NCBI GenBank assembly: GCA_027924585.1
Contig: BSBM01000877.1
Coordinates: 7,875,501 to 7,939,500 of the forward strand
DNA from: Larix kaempferi
Lineage: Eukaryota; Streptophyta; Pinopsida; Pinales; Pinaceae
Direction: 5' to 3'
DNA length: 64,000 nucleotides
The notes beneath the pieces are model-generated. The model saw only the letters and a list, made by a program, of their open reading frames with translations. It made no database searches and was not told the origin of the DNA. Positions 10,966-22,242 of this stretch are shown in pieces; within the stretch, counting starts at the first letter, position 1; each line of letters begins with the position of its first letter. A program made the position numbers and the translations under genes.

Positions 10966-11917
10966 AACCAGGAGTTTTTTTTGTTTTTGTTTTGAATGAG
11001 TAGAAAAACAAAAACATAAGCTTCTTTAGTAAGGGGAAATTTGGATTTGGGAAAAACTATGATGGGTAATTGGGGTTTAACTAGGTTTTGGACACTTTCT
11101 AATGGACAAGGAAGCAGAAAATGGGGATTTCAGAAGTGAGGTGAAAGAATGAGAAAATTTGTCATAGAGGGACAAAGAAGCAGAAATAGTAAATGAACAC
11201 TATGGAAAAATTGGAAAGTAATTGGGTAAAAATCAAAGAAGTTATGGAAAACCCTAAAAATAGGAAAATGTGAGATTTCTGGCTTTGGAAAGTGGAATTT
11301 GGGATAGGGTCCTCAGGAATGAAATTTGCAGAATGGGATTGCGGAGGTTTTAGTGAAGTTTCAAGAGAAACAGAGTTAAAACAAAGGAGATATGGCGAAA
11401 AAATGGAGTTTAATACTTTTCTTTCTTTTATTTTTTTTATTTTTTTATTTTTAGAATGGATCTGCAATGACGCGGAAGTGATCGGAAATAGTTCTGGACA
11501 GATGTAATCTGCAATTTATCAGCTGAAAATAGATATGGACCCTGGGTATGTGCGAATTCCTAAAGGTTCGGGGATTCACTCAGCCACCAATGCTCCCTAA
11601 TGACTTGCGTATTGGGGAAGTACCCCTCACTCCACGGCTCAGGTAAAATTGATAACCACTTTGCCACAAACGAAAACTCTTGGCCTACCTCACGGGTGGG
11701 AACTAGTCCATCAGGTAGGGGTCGTGGCCCTTTTCGCTGGTAGGTCCTCTCAATGGGCCAGCTACTTCGGGGTTCCTGTGGTACTCCTCACAATGATTTT
11801 TAGGGCTTATTCCCAAGTACTTCCCATAGTTAAGCGGATAGGGATTATTCTCGGATCCGAACCTGCAACAGATGCGGAAACAAATGGCAGAAATTCCACC
11901 CAACGAGCCCAAGAAAG
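10966..11917 (-). other. Leader between primer site and gag (chromovirus)
   Basis: This stretch of about 950 bases has no supported gene. It is longer than the leader of typical chromoviruses, so it may include an insertion. It contains a T-rich stretch at 11416-11455. The open frames on either strand have no recognisable motif. Confidence 0.55.
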
Positions 11918-11930
11918 TGCTCTGATACCA
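11918..11930 (-). promoter_or_regulatory. Primer binding site, tRNA-Met type
   Basis: The minus strand reads TGGTATCAGAGCA, the classic plant retrotransposon primer site complementary to the 3' end of initiator tRNA-Met. It lies three bases inside the LTR end at 11934. Confidence 0.88.
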
Positions 11931-11933
11931 GAT

Positions 11934-12315
11934 GTGAGGAACCTGCAACAATCAATTAATGAACTCATGAGATATCAAAAATAACAGAACTCATAATCGA
12001 TTTATTGATCGCGGGCCACTTCGAGGGGGAAACCTCCTTTGAGCAAGCTCAATATAAATAACTTCACCGTGTCTTCATTGGCCTCAACACAAACTTATAT
12101 ACTAAGTCTAGGTGCCAATACTATGGATCAATACCATGGAACATATAATACTACGGGACAACTTACAAAGCATATGCGTCCAATACTATGGATCAATACC
12201 ATGGGCTAATACAAACTATGGATCAACAAATACTACGGGATGACTTACAAAGCATATGCGTCCAACAACAATATACTAACAAATTAAAGAGAAGGGTTGA
12301 CACGGGTTCCTAACA
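11934..12315 (-). repeat. 5' LTR of the chromovirus-like element (382 bp)
   Basis: On the plus strand it begins TGTGAGGAACC and ends GGTTCCTAACA. These ends form an imperfect terminal inverted repeat (TGTTAGGAACC against TGTGAGGAACC). The primer binding site is adjacent. A TATA-like AATATAAATA stretch (TATTTATATT on the minus strand) lies near 12050. The inner part holds repeated ACTATGGATC words. The partner LTR is not in the window. Confidence 0.85.
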
Positions 12316-13440
12316 CTTTTTCCCTAGCCACAAACAATCATATATTACCAAAACTAAGAAAAAGATTGATACAACAATTTACTAAGAGCTACGTAGTCAC
12401 AAGAGCCTAGGATTGAACTCCTACATTCTGAGATACCAACTTGTTGCAAGAACTTGGCCATTCCAAAATTTGCAACATGTACTTCAAAGTTGGAGTCTAG
12501 AAGACTATTATTCAATTTCACTTCGGGATGAAGGATAAGTAGTCAACAATCATGATGAAGAAAGCACAACCCTTTTGCAGTCTTCGCTACGATTTTGTAT
12601 TTCCCATCCTAGTCCAACTTCCCTCCATTGTTTCCATGAAGCAAATCTCCTAGGATTCCATTAAGGCATGTATTCATACACCAAAATATTGGTGTCATAT
12701 TGGAGCAAAAAAAAACAATATAACTACTTGTTGATGGCATATCTTGCCACTAGTCTTGACTTCTTCAAAAAAACCATGATCATTTGAAGAGTCGTTGACA
12801 AGGCCCATCCCTATAATTTTCTTGATTGCATTTTGTTTTCCATTAGACAAGATGTCTCTATACATAACTCCCTCTCTTCCTTTGATGATGACATTCTCTT
12901 CTTTTCTACTTGCCAAGATGTGTTCACTCCAAAGTTGAGCTTGTGGAAGGTCGTCATCTTCCAGGACTTGCCCACACCTTCTTTCGTGATGATTTTTTCC
13001 TTATTTACAAGTGTCGCGGTTACAAGACGAACTAGCTCAAGATGAGAAGTCTAAGATCTAGCAGGTATGAGAAAAGTTCATTGTTGATGCATGCTGACCC
13101 ATAAAAGCGCAAGTGTGGCCAACATAAATAGGGATTCCCACTTACATTGAAATTACTAAAAAATGGCAATTGTCTTGAAGAAGTACTGAAAGTTATTGTT
13201 TGAGCAATACACATGGATCAATGGGTGGTGTGATTAGAGGCACTCCAGTTATCTCACATATGATTATGATCGAGCATTGTTGCTTTCATTGTAATCAAAC
13301 ACTTTGGCATCTACATCGAAAGTTGTACTAGGGATTATAGATGATGCGTATAGACACAAGGAAATGAGGAAAAAAGAACTCCACTTGGAGAGTTTTTGTG
13401 GCCTCATTTTGTGTTGAATGAATCTATGGCAAAAATACTC
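12316..13440 (-). pseudogene. LRR receptor kinase pseudogene, copy of the gene at 52-55 kb
   Basis: The sequence aligns by eye with 52600-55220. Bases 12340-13045 match the intron start and kinase part of exon 1 (for example GCAACATGTACTTCAAAGTT against GCAACATGTGCTTCAAAGTT). Bases 13090-13200 match the last LRR-cap segment (SGNPYLC-PHLR). Bases 13216-13440 match the extreme 5' end, including the LRRNT region and the bases upstream of the start. Some 50 bp of the membrane segment and about 1.46 kb of LRR sequence are missing. Frameshifts are scattered through the kinase. Because intron sequence is present, this is a DNA-level duplicate, not a processed copy. Its 3' exon is cut off by the chromovirus LTR at 12315. 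Confidence 0.9.
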
Positions 13441-14169
13441 TTATTGCCACATTGCAACATAACAAAAAAAAAGTCAAATAACCATTCTTAAAAATCATTC
13501 AAGTGGATTACTCCAAAGCGAGAACTATCTACTCTGCGATAGAGCTTTAAATGTTAGGCATTATGTATACACCACTGGATTTGAAAAACATAGATCCAAC
13601 AACATACACACAACTACACGCAACAATTAATACTAAGCATCATAGACTAAATATGTGTGATGTATAATATGGAAGTAGATACTTAATCTAAAGTGGGATT
13701 AATCCACGCAAATAACAATGAAATGTGTGCTAGATGGGTGATCACCAACATTCCACTTAAGAGGAGGATGCCAAGATGCATACATGGGATAAATTTACAT
13801 CAAGTTTCAAGTAGTGGCGCATGACTTTTATTGGAAGGGATACTATACTTGGATGATCATATCTATTTGGGTCATGAACTTTTTTTACCATCTATGGATG
13901 CTTGTGGCACTCATTGTACCTCTTATACTTTTAATAAAATATAGTGTTTTTTCATGTAAAAAAAAAAACGTTGAAAGATTGAAAGACAATTCATTTACTT
14001 GAATTTAAAACATATTCGGCGGAATGTTACATCTTTCTCAATACTCTCCACGGGAATTGACTATGGAATTAAATGTAACAAGAGCCACGAGGTGGCAATG
14101 TCCTGCGTCATTGCAAATTAGGTTTTTGAAATTTGCAAGAGACAAAACTTTGTGGCTAAAATGGATGAG
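13441..14169. other. Non-coding stretch upstream of the pseudogene
   Basis: No gene is supported. It is AT-rich with an A-run at 13959-13970. Some of it may be the decayed promoter region of the receptor-kinase duplicate, since CATATTCGGCGGAATG (about 14010) resembles CGTATTCGGCAGAATG (about 55767) upstream of the intact gene. The match is too short to be sure. Confidence 0.4.
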
Positions 14170-15418
14170 TGTAACGTCCCCACCCATCATGCCAGTGCAA
14201 TGGAGAGGATCGTGATGCTAAAACTGGGCAATTGGCCCCGATACCTACTAAATAAAAACAACCACATATATAGAAAGACAGGCATGCAGATGTACACATC
14301 TAAGCAAATACAGCAGAAGTAAATACATAGGTAGAAATACTCATCTTTATTGCAATCGTCCCCAAGCAACTAGCTATGTCGCTGCAACGTTCCACCCAAC
14401 CGTAGGCTCTTCGACAGCTTATACTGAGTCCGTCCGAAGGCCACCCCTGAGTTGGGCATGATTCTCACAAGGAAAAGGGAACATTCCATCTCAACCACTT
14501 GCCCAATAACCCTTTTCTCTCAGCCAAGCCAGAATAATGGATTATCCATCACCCATACCCCAACATACTCTTTCTTCTCACAACAAAACGACTATTGACA
14601 GGGTTACACATTTACAACAGAGGTGTTCACGAAACAGGGTCCACATTGGTTCTCCCAGCTCGTGGTTCACCCAATGAACTGTGAAATTTTGATTTCAACC
14701 CCAGGGAGCAAAACCGTTTTCTCTCCACGGGTTAGGATCCCTTCCAATGGCCTAAACGACCTCAAGGAAGATCCAAAACGTTCTGCTCTCTTTCCCCACT
14801 GGTAACCAACACAAAAATGCCCCTTCCCAGCTAAAAGATGAAGGGAAACACAGAAAAATGAGGGAGGAAAATGCCCAGGCAGCTTGAGCTGCGTGAGAGA
14901 GCAAGGCCATGGTGAATAATGGCTTAGGTAGCCATTTCGTGGTTCTATTCTTGCCCCAAGAGGCCAACACATTTTTCCATGGAGGGTGGCTTGCCCATAC
15001 CCGATTTTTGGACCGCCATACCTCCCCATTCCCAAGGCATTAATTTCCCCAACCAACTCTTGGGAGAAATCAATGGTTGGGTACAAAAGTCAACATGGGT
15101 AGCTAAGGGTTTGATGGGTTTTCTCATTGACACTTGGCTTGACTCTATTGGCTCAAGGGTTTGAATGTTTTCCCTCCCAATTCCTTGTGAAATCATGCCC
15201 CCATCTCTTCGTTGCATTGCATAGCTAGTTGTGGGTATTTTTTATTAAAATGCATATTACATGCTATTTGAATTTCCACTGTGCATTGCTAGCACGCAAA
15301 CCATATGCATCACGAAATCGATGGCGGGGCCTTGGCCTTGAGCTCCTCACCATGATTTCCTAACAATATTACATCGTTTATAATGTTAATGCCATGGGGC
15401 CAAACTGGGGACATTACA
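14170..15418. repeat. Solo LTR, 1249 bp, with ATGAG target duplication
   Basis: It starts TGTAACGTCCCC at 14170 and ends GGGGACATTACA at 15418; the termini are inverted repeats matching at 11 of 12 bases. The five bases before it (14165-14169) and after it (15419-15423) are both ATGAG. No retroviral coding sequence is inside. This is the structure left when the two LTRs of a retrotransposon recombine. The family is unknown and the orientation is unclear. Confidence 0.92.
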
Positions 15419-18244
15419 ATGAGGTTGTACGTAATTGAGAATATAATAATGAAAGATTGAGTGTGTAGATTGTCTATGTTTACCATTAAATTAAGATAAT
15501 TTTGAACCTTTCTGTAATTATCACCGCCCCATTTCATATCATGCTTTTTCAACAAACGAGAAATACATATGGTGGTGTTGTTGGGGACATTAAAATAATA
15601 ATAATTATTAATAGTGCTCGATATTTTGGTCCACCACTTTTGGTGTAGGAGGAGGAAGAAGATCTTGTCATGTTCCATTGTTGAGAGGATAATGGTACCG
15701 GATCTCCAAAAAATGTAATTGCAAGCTAAACAAATTGTTAGTTAAGCATCCATATGACCTAATCTTACTATTATGTAGCATCATTGTTATTGTTGAAATT
15801 CGAAATATGAATTACAATCAGTTTTGTTGGCCACGATCTTAACAAACATTGAATTAGTGATATGTTTAGGGTCATACTTCATTTTGCCAAGGTCCTTTTG
15901 GAATTGGTGCCTTTGGATGATTTTGAACCATCACTAGAATTGTTTATTCTCTATTAGTGTTTCTAGTTCCTTAGGGTTCTTGCTTTGACCCATTGTCATG
16001 AATCTTTTCGTCTTCCTTATCCTTTCCTTGATCTCCATCAATCAAGGTTTTTTAGGAAATGAATGTATTGGTTGTTGTTGTTGTTCATGTCTACAGATGT
16101 CGTGGTTGGTATTATTCTCCCATTGATTACTCTCTACATGAGTTGTTGGTGGTCCTACATATTTTATTATGACAATTTTGATTGTTCCTTGCAATCCTTA
16201 CAAAACTCATGGCATTTTGTTGCATTTTAGGGGCCAGTATTTATAGTGTACTTTATGCATGTAAATCCACCCTTCCAAGTAGATTTGGATTGCCTCAAAT
16301 TGACCTTCACCCATTTAAAATATAAATAATGAAGAGTGCCTCTAAGAGACCTTTTTTCCAATACACACACACATATTTATATATATGTTGAGTTCATTTT
16401 TCACATTGAGCTTAATTATACAAACACACCAACAACATTTTTTGGTTTTTGTAAGGTACATAGTCATGACCAACCTTGGGCTCATAAAGGCCCTACAACT
16501 ACATTTCCTCCTACAAGATTGATACCATTTCTAAGTACAATACCATTTTACCCCATAATTTAGTAGACTCATCTCATCTTGGAGTTTAGGTGAGTGATGC
16601 AATGGAATATATCATGTGCAATGTGTTCGGCAGTGTTTTAGTTACTTTATTTTAGGAGACAGCTAGACCACTAGATGTTGTATTAGATCTTGATATGTTA
16701 TGGGTGGAGCTTGTTGTGCCATGGGTGGAAGTTGATTCACTTAGGTCACTACCCCCTAAGGATTTATTGGACTACAATGTGTGACTCTAGGATGCGTATT
16801 TTCTATTGCATGAGAGTTGTAGGCCATATCTTATAGGCAAGGTATAGTTTTGTATAGTTGTGTATGCTTATATTGTCTTTATTAGTCATCAATTGATCAT
16901 TGGAATACGTGTATAAGCAATGCATTAAGTACTCTTATTTTGTTTTTATAGCATGTAATTGTGTAATTTACTAGATGATACTAACTTCAACTCTCTAGAG
17001 ACTCTAGAGGTTTTTCATCCATATACAACAAATGGAGGACAAAAGATTAGTATATGGTTGAAATCCATAAGTTTCAATATAAATTGTATATGTGCCTACA
17101 TATTTACAATCGATTGTTTCATGCTAAATTTCTTCACATGTCTCTAGTTCAAATTGTAGGTAAAGGAAAGGGTGTTGTTGAAGATCCCAAACTCATGCAT
17201 GAGCCTAAGCCTCCACATATAGTCCCCCTACAAACAATTTCTAGATCAATGCTCAAATCCAAGTTTTACATCAATTTTTGAAACAATAATTAATTTATGT
17301 AGTTATTAATTTGAGTGTTCACATGTAATGTCATTACAAAGGTCTAAGTATATTGGGTCATCAATGTCATAATAATTTGGTTACATGAATGGGATCAAAT
17401 AGTTCCACATCATGATGTAGAACCATGAAGGATCCTAAGGTCTATCGTATAGTTACAAATCGATAAATAGGTGAATATAGTTTGAAATTTAAATGTTCAT
17501 TTAATTTCTAATTAAAATTGTGCTTTTTAATAATAATTTGGTCTCGTGTTTATAGGCCACTAGCATGTGTGAAACTACTTGAATCCATATACAAATTTTT
17601 CCTTTGATAATACCCCACTTGATCCAACTAGTTAAAATTTGAATATGTTGTCAATTTAAAATTTGTACTAAAATTTATGTTGCTTGAAATTAAATTTTTT
17701 ATTTCATAGGTGGTTATGATTGGTATTTTATGAGTGGTATGAATGTCCATGCTCTTGCAAGTGATGAGGGATCTAGTGCAAGTGACTACTATGGTGGCAA
17801 TTGTAGTAGGGTTTGTGGCACATGATTTAGGTTTGTAGTGTTTTCTTATAGCTCAGTGCTATACTTTGTTTACAATGTAGCTTAATGCTTTGATTTATAC
17901 TATCTTATCGTTATATATGAAATTATTTTTTAATAATATATATAGAGTTTATGATTATTTTATGGTTTACAAGAGTGTTCAATGTTTGCATGGTCTACTT
18001 CAATGTCTACACGATAAACTATTGAAAGATAAATGCAAGCAAAATGGAATTATAAAACCCAAAATCAAGAAAGAACAAAAACACCAAGTCGTATATCTAC
18101 AAAGTGAGCAAAATGTAAAAATATTTAAGCAAAGTAATATATTTCAAAATTAAGATGTGTAAATTTTTTAAATTGAAAGATTGTTGTTGAATATATATAT
18201 ATAAAATTAATATTGATATATTTTACTTAAAGTTGATATTGAAA

Positions 18245-18246
<2 letters not shown>
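15419..18246. other. AT-rich stretch without a supported gene
   Basis: I see no convincing gene in these 2.8 kb. The open frames are short, AT-driven and lack motifs. Short TG-rich runs (16070-16090) and an ACACACACATATTTATATATATG run (about 16360-16385) are present. Confidence 0.5.

Positions 18247-18276
<30 letters not shown>
18247..18276. repeat. (TA)n microsatellite
   Basis: About 14 TA units occur without interruption, in AT-rich non-coding sequence. Confidence 0.9.
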
Positions 18277-18328
18277 TAAATATCACCAATTAGCTCTATA
18301 TTACACATCACCTTCATATTGTATAATT

Positions 18329-18617
18329 ATACATTTTACATCACCTTCATATTGTATGGTAGAAAGTTATCTTAATGCAATCATTTAATACAAGTGATTA
18401 TACAATAATAAAAATCAAAACTAAAATCTTAATCTATAATGTTTTTTATACTTTTCAATAAAAATATTATATAATTATATATTACACATCACCTTCATAT
18501 TGTATGTTAGAAAGTTATCTGAATGCAATCATTTAATACAAGTGATTATACAATAATAAAAATCAAAACTAAAACCTTAATCTATAATATATTTTTTTAT
18601 ACTTTTCAATAAAAATA
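18329..18617. repeat. Tandem duplication, 148-bp period, two copies
   Basis: The segment CACCTTCATATTGTATG...TTTTCAATAAAAATAT occurs at 18341-18468 and again at 18489-18616 with few changes. A short extra copy of its beginning lies at 18305-18325. Confidence 0.9.
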
Positions 18618-18711
18618 TGAATTTTATTTCGTATTTTCTATTAACTACAATGAATATAATATATAATTACATTAATTTATAATATATTTGTTATTTATGA
18701 ATACAATAAAT

Positions 18712-18862
18712 TTTTTTATAAGTTTATTCTTTTATAATCAATTTTTTATAAGTTTATTCTTTTATAATTTTTTATAAGTTTATTCTTTTATAATTTTTTA
18801 TAAATTTATTCTTTTAGATATTAATCACTAATTAATTAATTTTTATAAATTTATTCTTTTAT
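18712..18862. repeat. AT-rich minisatellite, unit about 26 bp
   Basis: Four to five imperfect units built on TTTTATAAGTTTATTCTTTT lie head to tail. The last two have an A in place of the G. Confidence 0.8.
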
Positions 18863-19960
18863 ATATCAATTACTATTAGAATTTGGCGTTATAGTGTCAT
18901 AACTAGCATAGTCTCTTAGTGCAATTTTTGTAGCTTAGACAATGCAAAATACGACACTAAGGGGTGGCATAGTTATTTGTGTCACATATCCATTGACTCT
19001 ATATCATAATTTTGAATGCACTTTTGCATGGTGTCATCTTGACAATAAACTAACACAACACTACATTTTATAGTGTTGTGGTTGCATCACAATGCTTCGT
19101 ATATCATTGCACAAAACACACAAAGAGACCTTTACATTGATTTTGCATCAAAATCATGTATATTGCATCATACTATCATTGTGGTGAGATGATATAGGTG
19201 TAAATTTTTTACATTGAACATTATCATTGAGACGAAATAGCATTGTTTTTTCATCAAACAATAGAGTTTGTAAGTCATTTGTGGCATATACATCTTATCA
19301 ACATCGTTGTACATTGTTGGATCTTGTTAGTATACAATGTGTCTTTATTTACTATTGTATCATATTAGTGTCATTTAACATTGCTTATGCCAGTATTAGC
19401 ATCCCATAACATCATGATTAATTCTTTTGTCATGTTAGCATCTCATAACATCATGATTATTTTTTTGTCAATTTAGCATTTTTTGACATCGTAATAAATA
19501 CATTTAATGTCTTGTTAAGATCAAAATTACATCTTAATGTCAAAGTTACAACGTAATTATTATTATTGATTTGATTATTTTTATTAATTGATTTAATATT
19601 GATTATTTAAGTATTTATTATTACTATAAGAATTGTTACTTTAATAATTATTAATTCTTATTTTTATAATATTTAAATATTGATGAAATTAATGATTGGT
19701 ATAAGTTGATTTTACAATGTAATAATCATGAGAGCAAAAAACTATGTATAGATAAATGCAATACTTCACTAACTTTCAATCAATTTCACACCACCAAAGG
19801 AAAACACCATGTATGCACAGATGCAATTATAATATTTTATTATGCTACCATTCAATAAATTTCAAAACATGGAAGCAAAAAAATGTTGATATAAACGTAA
19901 TGATGAAATTTTAAATTAAATTTTAAAATAACTATGTAAATTTATATGCCTAAAATGTCA
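18863..19960. other. AT-rich stretch without a supported gene
   Basis: Nothing coding is supported. Words such as CATCATGATTA and CATAACATCATGATTA recur at 19406-19460, a small direct duplication. Confidence 0.45.
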
Positions 19961-20345
19961 ACTTTTATACAACATAGCATGAAAAAAATCTACACATACA
20001 AGGAAATGGAATGAATTTGACATATCAAAAGTTGAATGAATTACCTATAAATAAGTGGTACATTGCGACTCGAGGGAAATTTCAACTATGTATACAATAT
20101 AACATGAAATATCGAAGGAAATATCAACATTGTACACAACATAACATGAAAATTTTCTACACATAAAGAAATGGAATGAATTTGGCATATCAAAGGTTAA
20201 TTGAATTGCCTATAGGTAAGTGGTACAAGCGACACATTGCAACTAAAGGGAAATTTCAACTATGTTTACTATATAGCATGAAATATTTTATATACATATA
20301 CAAAAATTAAATGAATTTGACATCAAAAGTTGATTGAACTATTAG
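19961..20345. repeat. Diverged tandem repeat, about 167-bp period, about 2.5 copies
   Basis: TCTACACATA...GGAATGAATTTG...CATATCAAAAGTT starts at 19989, recurs at 20156 and recurs again in shortened form near 20290. Each copy carries AAATTTCAACTATGT..ACTATAACATGAAAT-like sequence. Confidence 0.75.
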
Positions 20346-20362
20346 CAATGCCCTCATATTTT

Positions 20363-20545
20363 GAACCTCCATATTTCATGCTATATTGTATACATAGTTG
20401 AGGTTCAGAATATAAAGAAATTAAATGAATTTGACATGAACCTCCATACTTCATGCTATATTGTATACATAATTGAGGTTTAGAATATAAAGATATTAAA
20501 TGAATTTGATATCAAAAGTTGATTAAACTATTGGAAATGTCCTCA
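20363..20545. repeat. Tandem repeat, 75-bp period
   Basis: GAACCTCCATA.TTCATGCTATATTGTATACATA.TTGAGGTT starts at 20363 and 20438, with a third start near 20543. The unit is the inverted complement of part of the preceding 167-bp repeat, so the two arrays form an inverted pair. Confidence 0.8.
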
Positions 20546-20875
20546 TATTCTAAACCTCCATCCTCACTCTATAAAAACATAATGAAAACACATAAGTTAA
20601 ATAAAAAAAGTGTTAACTATTAAAGATAATAAAAATCATATAAGTTAAAAAGTTGACAATACCATGTGATTACTCTGAATCACTCTCATCATCAATGATA
20701 AATATTATTGGCATCGCTTTGCCCTTTACTCAAACATTAATATGTTATGATGCAACAAATAAATACCAATAAGTACCATGAATAGTGTAGTATATTCAAT
20801 TCAATTACACACTAAATTTCACTTTCCACAATTCCAAAAGGCATAATATTGCTAGTAGCTCCAGAGTATAGCATG

Positions 20876-20969
20876 CAATTGTGTAAAACCAAATCATTAA
20901 TCAACAAAGAAAGGTAGAAAGCCAATTGTGTAAAACCAAATCATTAATCAACAAAGAAATGTAGAAAGG
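20876..20969. repeat. 47-bp tandem duplication
   Basis: CAATTGTGTAAAACCAAATC...GTAGAAAG occurs at 20876-20922 and 20923-20969, nearly identical. Confidence 0.92.
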
Positions 20970-21057
20970 TTGGTCCTTAAAATTGTCTCCCAAAGAAAAA
21001 TAAGGAAGTAAAGATCATTGTTTTCATATCCATATTGCACTATGGAAAGTCAATACT

Positions 21058-21157
21058 ATGTTGAAAGTGACGGGCCCAATAATTACTTGTACCCTTCCCC
21101 AAACTTTATGTTGAAAGTCAAGGGCCCAATAATTACTTGTACCCTTCCCCAAACTTT
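21058..21157. repeat. 50-bp tandem duplication
   Basis: ATGTTGAAAGT...GGGCCCAATAATTACTTGTA...CCCCAAACTTT occurs at 21058-21107 and 21108-21157 with one or two differences. Confidence 0.93.
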
Positions 21158-21697
21158 CCTGTGGATATAATGCCCTAAAGTCAAGAAAGAAGCCATGAAC
21201 TATTTGATTCCATTGAATGGAGCATGAATGAGGATGAGTCTGAGGAAGAGGAGATGCTACCATTCGTGTTGACCAAAATGACTATTCTGCGGACTCTCGA
21301 AAGGATAAAGAAGGTAGGTAATATCCCTTCAAATAGATATCCGCCTGTCAACCAGGGGTCCTAATGTTCTATTTTTTTAATCAAACTTTTCTAGCAACAT
21401 AAAATAGAAAATAATAACCAGTAGAATTATAAATGTAAGTATTCATAAAAATAAATACATATTTTTTAATCGTACATAATAATCATAAAGTATGTAATTA
21501 TAATTCATTTTGGATTTTTTGATGTTGCCATCATCGATTACTATATCTTTAACTTTTTGCACCGAGGGTAGTGAGGTGCTCTACAACTCAATATCGGCAA
21601 GATGTTGTCACGTAATGTTATGTAATGTTACCAAAAAAATACAAAGTAATAAAAAAAATCATTTCAGCTCATAAAATTAAACATTAAAATTAAAACT

Positions 21698-21871
21698 ATA
21701 GATCCATCTTAAACCCAAATCTATCAAGCAACAAGAGGATCACATTTCTTAAGGTGTAAATGTTTTCTCGACATGTAAAAAAGTTAAAATTAAAATAGAA
21801 AAAAGAAAATACACCTTAAGAAATTGGATCCCTTTCGATTCTTGATAGATCTAAGTTTAAGATAGATCTAT
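21698..21871. repeat. Foldback sequence (MITE-like)
   Basis: The left arm 21698-21758 and right arm 21810-21871 are imperfect inverted complements (ATAGATCCATCTTAAAC...TTAAGGTGTA against TACACCTTAA...GTTTAAGATAGATCTAT) around a 51-base loop. It carries no coding capacity. It lies between two diverged direct copies of a roughly 90-bp segment (21475-21560 and 21925-22000). Confidence 0.78.
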
Positions 21872-22076
21872 ATTGTTATGTTATGTTAATCTTCATATGT
21901 TTCTCTATATTTAGTATCAGTTTTTAATAATCATAAAATAATTTAATTCATTTTGAATTTTTGTGATGTTGCTATCATCAGTTACTATATTTTTAACTTT
22001 CCTATTACATGGATCCTCATATGTTATGTTTCCCTTCATTTGGAATCATCTTTTAATAATACCTCTCCACTCCAAG

Positions 22077-22178
22077 TCATTTGATTTACAGATCTGTTAC
22101 ATCAATATGCTACTTGGACAAGTACAATCATTTGATTTGTAGATCTGTTACATCAATATGCTACTTGGACAAGTACAA
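22077..22178. repeat. 51-bp tandem duplication
   Basis: TCATTTGATTT.CAGATCTGTTACATC...GGACAAGTACAA is repeated at 22077 and 22128 with two differences. Confidence 0.92.
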
Positions 22179-22242
22179 CGAGGGAATTGTGGGTGCAATT
22201 TTTCTTTGCCGAAACTAATTCTGAACCCATCAATAATTACAT

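Larger units (their letters stand above)
8883..12315 (-). mobile_element. Ty3/gypsy chromovirus-like element, truncated and internally deleted
   Basis: Reading right to left there is an LTR (12315-11934), a tRNA-Met-type primer site, a leader, gag, zinc knuckle, protease, then RNase H with no reverse transcriptase between. The left end is cut at about 8883-8900 by the Tat-like LTR. The gag wording (LDFPRFNGNDMTRWI, ALQWY) and RNase H wording (KWKPYLLGNYLCIKTDHKSLK) are those of plant chromoviruses. Several stops occur. The element lies inside a receptor-kinase pseudogene, in sequence that matches the intron of the intact gene at 52 kb. Confidence 0.85.

Noticed and set aside
11649-11984. 111-residue plus-strand open frame.
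   Set aside because: It lies opposite the leader, primer site and LTR end of the chromovirus and runs through the primer site.
14667-15217. Overlapping open frames on both strands inside the solo LTR.
   Set aside because: LTRs rarely code and no motif is present. They lie entirely between the LTR ends.
15310-15678. 122-residue minus-strand open frame.
   Set aside because: It crosses the right boundary of the solo LTR and its target duplication, so it cannot be an ancestral gene, and it has no motif.
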